This document shows positions 48,801 to 59,453 of a stretch of 64,000 bases of DNA, piece after piece. The notes below the pieces were generated by a model. The model worked only from the letters and a program-made list of their open reading frames with translations, did no database searches and was not told the origin of the DNA. The stretch is from contig CAKJVC010000208.1 in the NCBI GenBank assembly GCA_918026815.1, positions 186,001 to 250,000 on the forward strand, in the 5' to 3' direction. Position 1 is the first letter of the stretch. The number at the start of each line of letters is the position of its first letter. The position numbers and the translations under genes were made by a program. The stretch is from Chalara sp. BL73 (Eukaryota > Ascomycota > Leotiomycetes > Helotiales).

Positions 48801-50303
48801 CGTCCTGGAGATGTCTTGGTATCCAATACGTAGGTTTTGATCCCGGTCCAGGTCCTATAACTATTAATTATCGTTAGACCTCTTGCTGGTGGAACCCATT
48901 TACCGGATATCACCGTGATTACCCCTATTTTTGACAAGGGAGGTAAAACCATTAGTTTCTATACAGCATCTCGGGGCCACCACTCTGAGATTGGTGGTAT
49001 CCTGCCAGGCTCCATGCCAGCAAGCAGCACCAAGCTATACGAAGAGGGAGCTCAAATCACCTCTATTTTCCTTGTCAGGGACGGAGTCTTCCTCGAAGAA
49101 GAAATCTCCAAAATCCTTGTTGATGAGACTGCTGCCCACCCTGGCTGCAGTGGGACAAGGCGACTCAGTGACAACCTGAACGATCTTAAGGCACAAGTTG
49201 CAGCGAACTACAAAGGGGCAACTCTAGTGGGTGCACTAATTGAAGAATGCGGTATCAAAATGGTTCACTTCTACATGAATGCCATCAAAATGAACGCCGC
49301 CAGAGCCGTACAAGCTTACCTTGCCAAAACATACCAAAAATTCAATGGCAAACCCCTCCACGCAGTTGATCACATGGACGATGGGACGCCAATCGAACTC
49401 ACAGTCACCATTGATCCCTCCGGGACCGCGAAGTTCGATTTCACAGGCACCGGTTTAGAAGGCCTACATTGTTTTAATGCACCTTCCGCAATCTCCAAAT
49501 CAGCAACGATGTATGTGCTGCGTTGTTTGATTGACGAGCCCATCCCTTTGAATGAAGGCTGTTTGCTGCCGATTAAGTTCGAGATCCCATATGGAACGTT
49601 ACTCAACCCATCAGGACATGCTGCAGTGTGTGCCGGAAACCCAATAACGAGCCAACGTGTTACGGATGTGCTGATCAAGGCTTTTCAGGCCTGCGCCGCG
49701 AGCCAGGGCGACTGTAATGTTTTCTCCTTTGGATATGGCGGCAAGGACCCAGAGACCGGCGAAGAGGTCAACGGCTTCGGGTTTGGAGAAACTATTTGTG
49801 GTGGATCTGGCGCAGGGAATGGATGGCATGGGACGAGCGGTGTGCATATCCACATGACCAATACACGTATTACAGACCCCGAAGTCCTTGAGAAACGCTA
49901 TCCCTCAATTCTCAATCGATTCGTATTGAGAGAGGGCAGTGGAGGAGTAGGGAAGTTCAGCGGTGGTATGGGGGTTATAAGAGAATATGAGTTTAGACGG
50001 CCATTAAGCTGCTCCATTGTGAGTGAGAGACGAGTGTATCAGCCATTTGGAATGGCAGGTGGTGGAAGTGCAATGAGTGGGAAGAATACCTTGCTTGAAA
50101 AAACGCAGAGTGGCGAAGAAAGAGCTGTCAACATTGGGGGCAGAAAGGATTTCCATATCCGAGCTGGCGATAGAGTCATCATCGAGACCCCAGGTGGTGG
50201 TGGTTGGGGTATTCCCTCGAAAGGGAGTGTAGAAATCTTGAGGACAGAGCCAGAGCCAGAGTTCATGAACTCATACCAGATGAGGCTGGATCAAAGTAAT
50301 TAG
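45880..50303 (+). CDS. OXP1: 5-oxoprolinase / hydantoinase family protein
   Basis: ATP-dependent 5-oxoprolinase opens 5-oxo-L-proline to glutamate; relatives hydrolyse hydantoins. Ten exons: 45880-46050, 46099-46177, 46229-46549, 46602-47060, 47112-47284, 47329-47691, 47737-47907, 47958-48641, 48699-48829, 48878-50303. Total 1325 residues, the usual eukaryotic length with HyuA and HyuB fused. HyuA motifs: DRGGTFTD (about 21-28), [26 protein letters not shown]. HyuB motifs: [51 protein letters not shown]. The first intron (46051-46098) begins GCAAGT, a GC-AG intron; read without splicing it looks like a premature stop. Others are 44 to 57 nt. The gene looks intact. Whether its substrate is oxoproline or another imide is not decidable here. 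Confidence 0.92.
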
Positions 50304-50856
50304 ATTTGGATATCGTAATATGGGACCAGAAAGGCCCAATAGGCGAAACGAAACTGTGTTCTGGCCCCTGCCTCGCTCCTACTTGAAGTGGAAAGCTAGA
50401 AAAGATTTATTGTTATCAGAAAAACATCAGATCGGTTTCTGTCTGCTCATGGCTAGCACAGTTAACTTATTCCGAGGTAAGTGTATTTTCAAAGACAGCA
50501 ACGCTTCTTGTCAATTACCACAAAGTCTGAAGCATGACCTCATTGTCTTGTTGTAATTTCAAGACCTGGCGCTCTCAGATGGAGAGTTTACAAGCAACAA
50601 GACTTTCAAATATTTCTACAGAGCTACACTCGGACAAAGTGTGCTTTGCCAGAAGGGAGAAGCCAGACCTTTTAGTAATGTAGCAAGAGCTTTTAAATGT
50701 AAGGCGTATGTCCCAAATTTATAATAGACTCCAATCGGGGTTCGGTTTAAAAGTGGGGCCGACGATCAACAACATAAGAGCATTATAGCCTGGCAACATA
50801 AATATGTCTAGCAATACATCAAATATAAGCGCTTATTTTACAGGTCATCATGCTAA
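50304..50856. other. Intergenic region
   Basis: 553 bp between plus-strand genes. No feature recognised beyond the presumed promoter of the YdeI-like gene. Confidence 0.5.
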
Positions 50857-51432
50857 ATGGCTAAGCCAATCTACTTTCCCTCCCCGTCCGCCTTTGGGAC
50901 CTGGCTGTCTAAGAACCACGCGTCAAAGACCGAGGTCTGGGTGGGCTACTTCAAGAAAGCGACTGGAAAACAAGGTCTAACATGGTCGCACGCCGTTGAT
51001 GAAGCTCTCTGTTGGGGGTGGATTGATGGGCTCAAACGTCCTGTAGATTCTGAGCGTAGTATGCAAAGATTCACGCCAAGGAGGAAGTCAAGCCATTGGA
51101 GCAAGATCAACGTGAAGAAGGTTACGATGTTAGAGGCAGAAGGGAGGATGAAGGAGCCGGGACGGAAGGCTTACGAGCTGAGGACAGAAGAGAATACGGC
51201 AAGGATGGTGGGCGAGAGGGAAGCGGTGGGTTTGAATGAGAAATTTATGGGCAGGCTGAAAGGGAACGAAGACGCGGGCGATTGGTTTGATGGGCAGACG
51301 AAAGGGTATCGAAGGGATGTCGAAGACTGGGTTATGAGTGCTAAGCGGGAGGAGACTCGGGAGAGGAGATTTGTGACGTTGTTGGAATGCGCAGAACAGG
51401 GTTTGAAAGTTCCGCATATGAGGAAAGGATGA
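50857..51432 (+). CDS. YdeI/OmpD-associated family protein
   Basis: An intronless 191-residue frame matching the YdeI family along its length: FPSPSAFGTWLSKNH, VDEALCWGWIDGLKR, MQRFTPRRKSSHWSKIN, a linker with EAEGRM, and WVMSAKREETRERRFVTLLE. The family is common in bacteria and scattered in fungi; its biochemical role is unsettled, with some members tied to stress or antimicrobial-peptide resistance. Lack of introns among intron-rich neighbours fits acquisition from bacteria, but the gene is short and this is weak evidence. It lies downstream of the oxoprolinase gene on the same strand. Confidence 0.9.
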   Translation: MAKPIYFPSPSAFGTWLSKNHASKTEVWVGYFKKATGKQGLTWSHAVDEALCWGWIDGLKRPVDSERSMQRFTPRRKSSHWSKINVKKVTMLEAEGRMKEPGRKAYELRTEENTARMVGEREAVGLNEKFMGRLKGNEDAGDWFDGQTKGYRRDVEDWVMSAKREETRERRFVTLLECAEQGLKVPHMRKG

Positions 51433-52635
51433 TTGTCAACAACGAACATGTGCTTGTCATGGACCACGCACACGACTGCTCCCGAATATGGGTTGCAACA
51501 ACATCCTTCAGTGAAGGACATCTCAGTACTGGGCTCCACGATAATTTGCGAAAGATAAACTTAAGTATAAAATTAGCCATTTTGCTTCTGAGTACTTATT
51601 GCTACTTGGCGATTTGATCTTCGCTTATCGGCACTTCCCTATCCAGCAACGACTTTATAGGATTCTGCAAAAGGTGTTTAGCAAAGAGGAATAATTGGGA
51701 GGAGATCTGCACGAGTGGGCGAAAGCCTTCGAGGTCACGCATAATCACCCTTAAAGCTATTACGAGCAGAGCCTCAAAAAAATTGTGGAGGGACGTGGGA
51801 CCGTGGGATGAGCAGTACCAGGGACTATATCTGGATAGGAGGACACGGCTTATATTTGAAGGCGATAAAGCTACACCCTTGCTTTCGGAACAGGAGAACA
51901 AAGCAGAATGAGATGCGTTCAACAAGACTAAAATTTCTCCATATGAGACGGTCTCAGAAAATAGACATTCTCAAAATAGAGCATTGCTCTGCAGAAGGGA
52001 GCTACCTACCTAGGCAATCATTCCTTTACTTCGATTGACCACTTCAAGCAGTTGACTCTCGACTCCATTCAAGGTATACTTCATTCATTTGCAACCAGTC
52101 TGCAATATCAATCTCGATTCCCTCGCCTTAGCTTGCTTACAGCGACAAACAATCTACCTCCAAACCCCCCCCCCCCCCCCCCCCCCAACTCCCTACGTGC
52201 ACCTCTCTAGAAATCAGGCCCCGCTCTCCGGATGGGGAATGGCAGACTGATCCGAGGAACCATCTGCGAAATACTAATCCTTTTATCCCAGTCGATGTCT
52301 AGACATTAATATATTGTTTAATAAAATGAGAAGTCAATTTATCTCGCAAAAAGCAAGTCTGTGAAAATTGTATTACGATTAATTAAACATCGAGGAGCAT
52401 ATTGTACGATAAAGTAAAGGACTAATAGCCGTGTCACGCATCGGCTATCTATTTCTCAGCCACAGAGCACCGCGTCCCATCCTATTCTTTAGCCAGAACC
52501 ACCCACATTTCCCTCAAAGACCAATTAGAACCACTCCCCCATTCTTCCCCTCCACTTTTCCTCTATTGTCTCCTCTTCTCCGGTGAAAAATCTGCTTAAG
52601 CATGCCCGATATCACCAGCACATAGATCCCTCAGA
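51433..52635. other. Intergenic with a poly-C tract
   Basis: 1.2 kb. Holds the C22 run at 52165-52186. A 107-codon minus frame at 51925-51602 has no recognisable domain and was not called. Confidence 0.5.
52165..52186 (+). repeat. Poly-C run, 22 nt
   Basis: Uninterrupted C22 about 450 bp before the tRNA. Length of such runs is prone to sequencing and assembly error. Confidence 0.85.
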
Positions 52636-52709
52636 GGTCGCTTAGCTCAGTTGGTTAGAGCGTGGTGCTAATAACGCCAAGGCCGCGAGTTCGACCCTCG
52701 TAGTGACCA
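52636..52709 (+). tRNA. tRNA-Ile, anticodon AAU
   Basis: 74 nt folding as a full cloverleaf without an intron. Acceptor stem GGTCGCT pairs with AGTGACC (one G-T pair), discriminator A at 52709. The D arm holds the A box TTAGCTCAGTTGG. The anticodon loop CTAATAA gives AAU, read as IAU after deamination. The T arm holds the B box GAGTTCGACCCTC. A TTTT terminator follows at about 52713. Confidence 0.95.
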
Positions 52710-53987
52710 TTATTTTGCATCTTTTGGTATCTTCTTTTGTTGTGTTGATGTGGTTGTGGTGGTAATGGACGATAATAGTTGGTTTTGCGTGTGTTGCTGG
52801 ATTTTCAGTGATATCTTGGCATATCTTGGCATGCAAAAACAGCGAAACGAGGGTTTCATCCTCTCTGATAAAAGTTACAAATCCAAGTCCTTTAAATATT
52901 TTAAATCATTTAGTTGAATTGATAATTTAGTTCGGCTTTGAATTATGTTAATGTCATGTTAGAGGTTGTATTTCGCTCAATCTTTTATCACCTCAGAATA
53001 GAGGTAAGGGGAGCTCGCGGTGAACAAAATAACTGGGACTAAATAGACTAGGGTCAAGCAACACCGTTAATAAAATATATTATTTTGCAACAATTTCTTT
53101 ACAAAATGTTTGAATTAAAATAGGAATCAAGAATCCGAAAGATATTTACTGTATCTGAAGAAAAACTAAAACATTTACTTTGTTAGTTGTTGGATTAATT
53201 GTAGTCGAAGTCAGCTTTAAATATCAGAGACTCGCTTATTTAGTCCAGGGTTTTTGTCACCGCCAGGCAAGGTCGACCCTCTCGAGCCGTCAGACATAAA
53301 CCCTATCATGAAAAGCAACTTCCAGCGACGAGAAACACAAGATAAGTAATTATATATATATATATATTCCACTTCTGCTGGCGTTCCTAATCCTCCCAAC
53401 AACCCTCGGTCCAGTAATCATATATCCAATCCACCACCAAACTGAGAAGGCTCCAACGGAAACATTCGAAAATAAGCCCGAGAAAAGTAAGTGTCATCAA
53501 AAGAAATGCGACTACGATGAAATACGTTGCGTATAATATAGTATCAGAAGTTAGGTGAGGGTACAAAGCATAAAGGTAGATGATAATACTGATAGAAGGA
53601 GGGCAATTAATATAGCGATAGCCCTGAGTAGTGCATGCATTATGGTCATGCGGTTGCAACGGAGGAGGAATCGGAAGTTTACAAACCTGAGGAGGAAGAA
53701 CCACTTGATATGAGCAGGATCAAGCGAGATACTTATGACAGGTGAACCGTAGGTTCCATATTGCCAAGTATTGCAGGACTAGAAGTGATGATAACTTCAA
53801 ATCGAGACCAAATGACAAATTTCATATGGAGTACTCGCCACTTTTCTGAACGACCTCAATGATCCAAAGGATTGAAGCTCAGGCGCGATATCACCAACAA
53901 TGATCTTCTCTATAATACTAAACAGGATATGGTACAAATGTTCTTGGGTTCCGTCTCCTATAGCTAAAATGTAGTAAACGCATTTTC
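52710..53987. other. AT-rich intergenic region
   Basis: 1.3 kb with a TA microsatellite near 53352-53367. A 105-codon minus frame at 53704-53387 has a hydrophobic stretch but no family match and was not called. Confidence 0.45.
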
Positions 53988-55537
53988 CTAATATATACCA
54001 GGTAAAATATGCCACCGCACAATCTTCTTGTACTTATCCCAGTCCTCACCGTACTTCTCGGCACAGGCTACGTCGTCTCTACCTTCGCGGTGAATAAGTA
54101 GCACTGCGAAGTATACGACGTACAAGTATGTGTAAGCCATGCCCCAGCCCCTTGCAGCTCCTTGGATTACCTCTCTGCCATCGAGCATTTTGGCAGCTCC
54201 AGCCAATGCCGTGCTGCCAGCTGGGAAAATAAGGTAGCCGGCTATACCAGTTGGCAAGCTGAATGGAGAAGCTTGCAACCAGTCCCCGAAGTAGTTAATG
54301 TGTCGCGACATTCCCCACCAGCCATCAGTGAGCAATTTCGTGCCGCGCTTAGTTTGTAAGTACGACATGCCTGCAACGCTTGGATCATCTGGCTTCGTAC
54401 GGAATGTGTACTTCTGTGAATTAGAGGCTCGAAAGATGTAGACTCCAAGTGCAAATATTGCGCTAACAATTGCAACGTTGAGCCAGCCAAGTTGAACCGG
54501 AAAGACTGATAAGTAGCGACATTGTGTGGAGTAAAGAAATGGCACCCAAACGATATCGCCGAATGTGAGCATGAATCCTAGACCGTCTGTGGTGATATCC
54601 ATCATGCCCAAAATTCCAGCCTCATTGTACTGACCCTCAAGCACATAATAAGACTGGACCGCGGTGACGAAAATGATGCTGTCAGATACAAAACCATAAG
54701 TGCGATACTGCTTGGCAATAAAGGCAAGGTCCATCAGGATCCAACCTGTCAAACCAGGACGCATTTCAAGCCATGTTTTGATGTCGATTTCACCAAATGG
54801 AGGAATAGTGAGCTTAGGATTGAGCTCACGGCCAATGTAAAAGTCGTATATGAGGTTGCCAGTATGTCCTCCTATTGCTAGCTCCCGCTGTTCGCTGTTG
54901 CCTGGCTTGACCCCAAAACTCAGTATATAAACGAAGATAGAAATTGCGTAGGCGAAAATGATGCTGAGCGACAAAAGCTGTAGATAGTTGTTGGTAATGA
55001 AGGTCCATAATGGAAATTCAGCACCGTAAATGTAAGTTCCAGCAGCAGCTGCGACTAGCTGGACGATCGTGGAGGAAAATGCTAACGTATGTGGTCAGTT
55101 TCTGCGTGCTCTAGGTAGATTGAATGGAGCTCTTACAATTGAATTGGTACCTGAGCGGGCGGCCAGACTCCCGCAGCTTTGTGCCGAGCACCTCTTGGGC
55201 GGGGAGAAGACGATAGAGAATTAGGCTGAGCAGATAGTATGATGCCAATCCGTAGGTCGCTTCCCAGCTTATAAAACCCTTAATTCCATTCTCAGGCCAG
55301 GGAATTTGAGTCTTCAGCTTATCCCACGTCAAATTTTTTGGATCCAGAAGTGCAGGCGCCGGGCATCCCGTTACATCGTTGCAGGTGAAGTAGAGAAGGT
55401 TTAACAGCACTGGAAGACCAAAAGTGATTGCGGCCGCTCCAGGTCTAGAAAAGGTTAGAAAAGGCAAGACTGGTAAGGTTATTGCGTAGAAAGACTTACG
55501 GTCCTGCAAACTCATACTTCGCTTTCTGTAGAGGCAT
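53988..55537 (-). CDS. ERG24: Delta(14)-sterol reductase
   Basis: Reduces the C14 double bond left by Cyp51 in ergosterol synthesis; an ER multi-span NADPH enzyme. Exons 55537-55500, 55444-55137 and 55081-53988 give 479 residues. The ERG4/ERG24 family is clear from GNLIYDFYIGRELNP, MRPGLTGWILMDLAF, YYVLEGQYNEAGILGMMD, the NADPH/sterol signature LLTDGWWGMSRHINYFGDW and the end YGEDWDKYKKIVRWHILPG. About eight to ten membrane spans. The SFSSTIVQL block formed across intron 2 (55136-55082) supports C14-reductase (Erg24) over Erg4. Introns are 54 and 55 nt. Confidence 0.95.
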
Positions 55538-56384
55538 GGCTACAGTAAGCACTTCGTCTGCCAGTGATGCGTTCAAACTCGAAAGGAAATGGAGCTTGGG
55601 GAAGACATCATCAAATTATAAGTAGACTCTGATGACCCCTGTTTGGGTTTCGGTCGAACTCCGTTTTCGTGTTCGCCAACATGGAAATCTCATTGGCCAA
55701 AGCCACCATCCACTGCCGCGCACTAAGTATCTATTATGTCAGCAGGGCTGAACTAACGTAAGGTACCCGATCACTCAACGTATCTGATAGGCAAGTGTAA
55801 CAGATATGCGAGTGAAACAATACCTTTGCAACCACTACCACTTTTTGCCTTTTGAATTACAATTATACAACAACCAACACTCGAAATGGCTAGCAAAAAA
55901 GGTAAAACAGCTCTTGCTTTTCATGCTTATTAACAAGGCCTTTTTCAAAGCTTACGGGCCACTCCAGAGTCGTACGACGTTTCGCATGTAACTTTGACCC
56001 GAAAGCACTATGACACTTTACTTTAAGCTATTTCGGGCCGTAAGAACCGCAAAGTGACCGAAACCGAAAAAACTGCGCTTTTACAATAGATGTTAGATAT
56101 AGATACACGTAGAATGCTTCCGACACAAGCTTTGGTTTGTTAAATAGCCGAAACACTTTTTGCGGAACTTGTGCAATGTCACGACACGTGCTGTGGATCT
56201 ACAGATACAGTGGGCAACGGTGGTATCATACAAGAATCTAAATCTAAGGAAAGAAAAGGAGCTCGAGGAGAGCAGGCTATATATACACGAGGGGCTCTGA
56301 GAGCTTGGCTAATGTAGGTCATGTGTGCTCCAGAGCACGAGATGTGACATGCAAAACGTGTCGAACGAACAGTGTACTTTAAAA
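55538..56384. other. ERG24 promoter region
   Basis: 847 bp from the ERG24 start to the left end of the foldback element. No sterol-response palindrome was recognised by eye; a stop-rich AT region. Confidence 0.4.
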
Positions 56385-57076
56385 GAATCCCAAGCATCCG
56401 GGCCTCATAGCGCCAAGCGATTCCCAGCTTCAGCAATCCGTCCTACTTAAAATGTTGCAACTGCTGCTGCTGCTCAAAAGTTCAATGGGAAAATGTTTTG
56501 ATAGTTCCTTTTTTATGTTAACGTACTTGATTACTTAGCTGGCCACACTATTAACCTGGCCGCTTAAAAACACTCTAAAAATCCCGATTTTAGCATGTTT
56601 ATATTTTAACTACTACTTTACTTAACTTTACTTAACTTTATATATAATGATTTAACAGTAATTTTTGCACACAAGTGAATTTGAAGACTAATACTGTTAA
56701 TAGTTATTTAGAAACTGAAATTACAGGGTTGTTTTAGCTTGAAATGCTATATTTAAGTCCGTATAATACTAAGCATTTTAAAACTTAGAACACTATTTAT
56801 TTAAATGCTTAGAAATCTAAATTTTAAGGTTTGATCTATTAACATAAATAATAGTTGAAATATAAACATGCTAAAATCGGGATTTTTAGTGTTTTTAAGC
56901 GGCCAGGTTAATAATATAGCCAGCTAAGCAATTAGATACGTTAACATAAAAAAGAAGTATCAAAACATTTTCCCATTGAACTTTTGAGCAGCAGCAGCAG
57001 TTGCAACATTTTAAGTAGGACGGATTGCTGAAGCTGGGAATCGCTTGGCGCTACGAGGCCCGGATGCTTGGGATTC
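56385..57076. mobile_element. 692-bp foldback (long inverted repeat) element
   Basis: Two inverse arms of about 225-230 bp (56385 to about 56615, and about 56848 to 57076) surround roughly 230 bp of very AT-rich DNA with no coding frame. Both ends read GAATCCCAAGCATCCGGGCC inward. Arms differ at about a dozen sites plus a 2-nt gap, and nearly all substitutions are transitions. Landmarks in both arms are a CTGCTGCTGCT run and GGCCGCTTAAAAACACT. No target duplication is evident at these borders, so the true ends may lie elsewhere or the duplication has decayed. It is unrelated in sequence to the 2.9-kb MITE. It lies between ERG24 and the 3' end of ALG1. Confidence 0.75.
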
Positions 57077-57140
57077 GCAGTCTCATTTTCTTGTTGGGAA
57101 GAAGTATATCTTATAGTATCGCCTTTATTCAGCTGGCTTT

Positions 57141-58783
57141 CTATCTTGCATGATCTGGAATACTATTGAGCGTCTTCTCCTCTCCTATCAGCCCGAGCAG
57201 TCGTCCAGCAACTTCATCCCATTCATCATCCCATCTTCTACTTCCTTCCTCTATTGCCCCCTCTCTCAACCTGGCCAGATCATGCCCTTCGCTATCTCCA
57301 AATAGTTCTTGTAGTGCCAGTGACAAATCGTCGCTTGTGTTAAATCCTCTTCCATTTACCCCCTCCTTGACCAGTTCTTTCCAGCTTGAATAATTTCCAT
57401 ATCCAACGACCGGCAAGCCTGCACCAAACATATCAACAACTTTCATAGGAAGATCAACTCCACTACTACTCATGTGCAAACACACTCCGAGATCTGCACA
57501 TGCGAGTAGCGTGGCATAATCCTCAGCCGTAAGCCATGCTGTAGCTATTTTAATGTTGGATAGTTTAGATGATTCTATAAGTGCAGATATCTGATTGAGG
57601 TACATTTGTTTCTGAGGACCCTTGCCCGTTATAATGGCAAGTATTGGGGGAAGTGGCTTCGTAGATGCTGAATAAGAGCATAATGCTTCCAATAAAAGGC
57701 TGAAATCTTCATCTGGTGTCCAGGACGTACTACTTACTAGAAGCTTGACTCTAGCTTGCATAATCGTGTCCGCAAACTCACTTGTTTCAGGAAGCCGTCT
57801 GAGAAATGCCTGTCGAGTATCTGGACTAGAGATAGGCTGGAATATTGAAGCAGGTCGATCGTGGAGAGTGAGGATCGGAGAGCGAATATTGTATGGCTTA
57901 TCTCGGAGCTCTTCAGCCATTGCCCTTGTTACCGTGAAGGACACCGTGGGGGCCCAGTGTCCTAACATAGCCTCATACTTCTTCGAGATCTTGACGAAAG
58001 GGTGTGAAGAGCCACGTGTACCTGCAAGGATTGACCACCCGTAGTTATGCCAGTCGATAATGAGATGTGTGTTTCGCAAAAAGCAGACAACCATAGCTAT
58101 AAATAAAGTAGGTATCGAAGGAGGGTTCTAAAAGATCTTAGGAATAATTCTGAGAATACATGAAGGTATCGCTAACCTGAACTAACATCCATCGAGCAGG
58201 CTTAATTCCATAAGCCAAAGTATAGAATATACTAAGTATCTGCCACAGCACTTTCAAAGGCCCTGAGATAATGAAAGGAAGCACGTTCAACCGAAGAATT
58301 CGTGGGGGAGGAGAAAGCGGAACGACATTGATCAAGGAATTGTCGATGAGGCCCGGATGGAGGACAGACTCTATAACCAAACATTAGCTTAGACATAAAA
58401 ATTGAGGCATCAAAACTACCTTTGTAACCTATCACATCTACTCGGCCACCATGCTTCGCTATACTCATGGCATGATACTGCATGCGCGGACTACGCCCAA
58501 TATCTCCTAGAACGAGGACCTGAACCGAAATCTGAGGCTCAATACGAGAGCCCAATTTAGTAGCCTTTGGAGGAGAATGCTTGATATATCGACTGGGTCG
58601 CAAGCCCACCAAAATCACCATGAGCCCTCCGCAGAGAAGTATAGACGTAACCAGAAATGCCACAGCCCTGTGTTGCATAGAAGACAGATTCTGGGAGCTA
58701 CAAGAGTCAACTGATGGTCCTCCATGACTCAACCTTGACATGCAAGAACTAGAGAGCTCAGATAAGTAGCCTCCTATAGCCAT
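57141..58783 (-). CDS. ALG1: Chitobiosyldiphosphodolichol beta-mannosyltransferase
   Basis: Alg1 adds the first mannose to GlcNAc2-PP-dolichol on the cytosolic face of the ER. Exons 58783-58420, 58370-58177 and 58127-57141 give 514 residues. An N-terminal membrane anchor ([20 protein letters not shown]) precedes [19 protein letters not shown], the family signature, then [22 protein letters not shown] and [13 protein letters not shown]. The GT33/GT-B donor site follows with [19 protein letters not shown] and [21 protein letters not shown] later in-frame ATG at 58678 would give 480 residues with the anchor near the N-terminus, which may be the real start. Introns are 49 nt each. Confidence 0.93.
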
Positions 58784-59453
58784 ATATGCCACTTGTCACG
58801 ATCCTCCCTGGATCACGGTATCGCGACATCAGCTGTGAGGAGATGATTTCTATTTCGAAAGTTCGTCCAAACGATTAAATTTCGAAACTCAGCCTCGGAC
58901 TTGGGAGTGTAGCCGCCAGCCTTGCAGCCTCAGGCTGTATATCTCCCGCTCTATCTATCTTTATGCGACTACTACAGTACTTTTCGCCAAGCAAGTCTAG
59001 TTAAGTTTTGGCTAATTCTACTCCCCCAGCTGCATGAGATTACGATAAACAAACGAACCTATCAACGCCTTTGCGGCCATCAAGGTTCCAATTTCACCCC
59101 AGCCAGGGGGATAACGGAACCACCAGCAGAAAGAGGATCAACACCAAGGAATCATCATGGGAAGACGACACCTCACCGACTTCACCATGACTCTCTCCAA
59201 TCTATTTTGAGAGCAAAGATTTCGCCTAGCTAATCGCTAGAATAACACAACAGCCATCGCGCTCGACTACGATTTGCTGCTCGAGCAAATTCATCCCTTT
59301 CTTTCCACGCACTTTCACCCGAGAAGGTCCAGAGCCAACGTCAGAATCGAAGACGCGCAAGCCACAATTGAGGGACATATGTGGGGTTGAGGGTTGACAT
59401 TTTGGGCAACGGGCTCAATTTCGACTTCAATCTTATAGAGTCATACTTCGGGA
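58784..59453. promoter_or_regulatory. Divergent promoter ALG1 / zinc transporter
   Basis: 670 bp between outward-facing starts. No clear zinc-response palindrome or other dyad recognised. Confidence 0.45.

Noticed and set aside
51602..51925. 107-codon minus frame
   Set aside because: The middle looks helical but no domain, start context or partner exon supports it; it might be a relic.
53387..53704. 105-codon minus frame with a hydrophobic segment downstream of ERG24
   Set aside because: No family resemblance, Tyr/Ile-rich low-complexity composition, and a likely ERG24 3' region.
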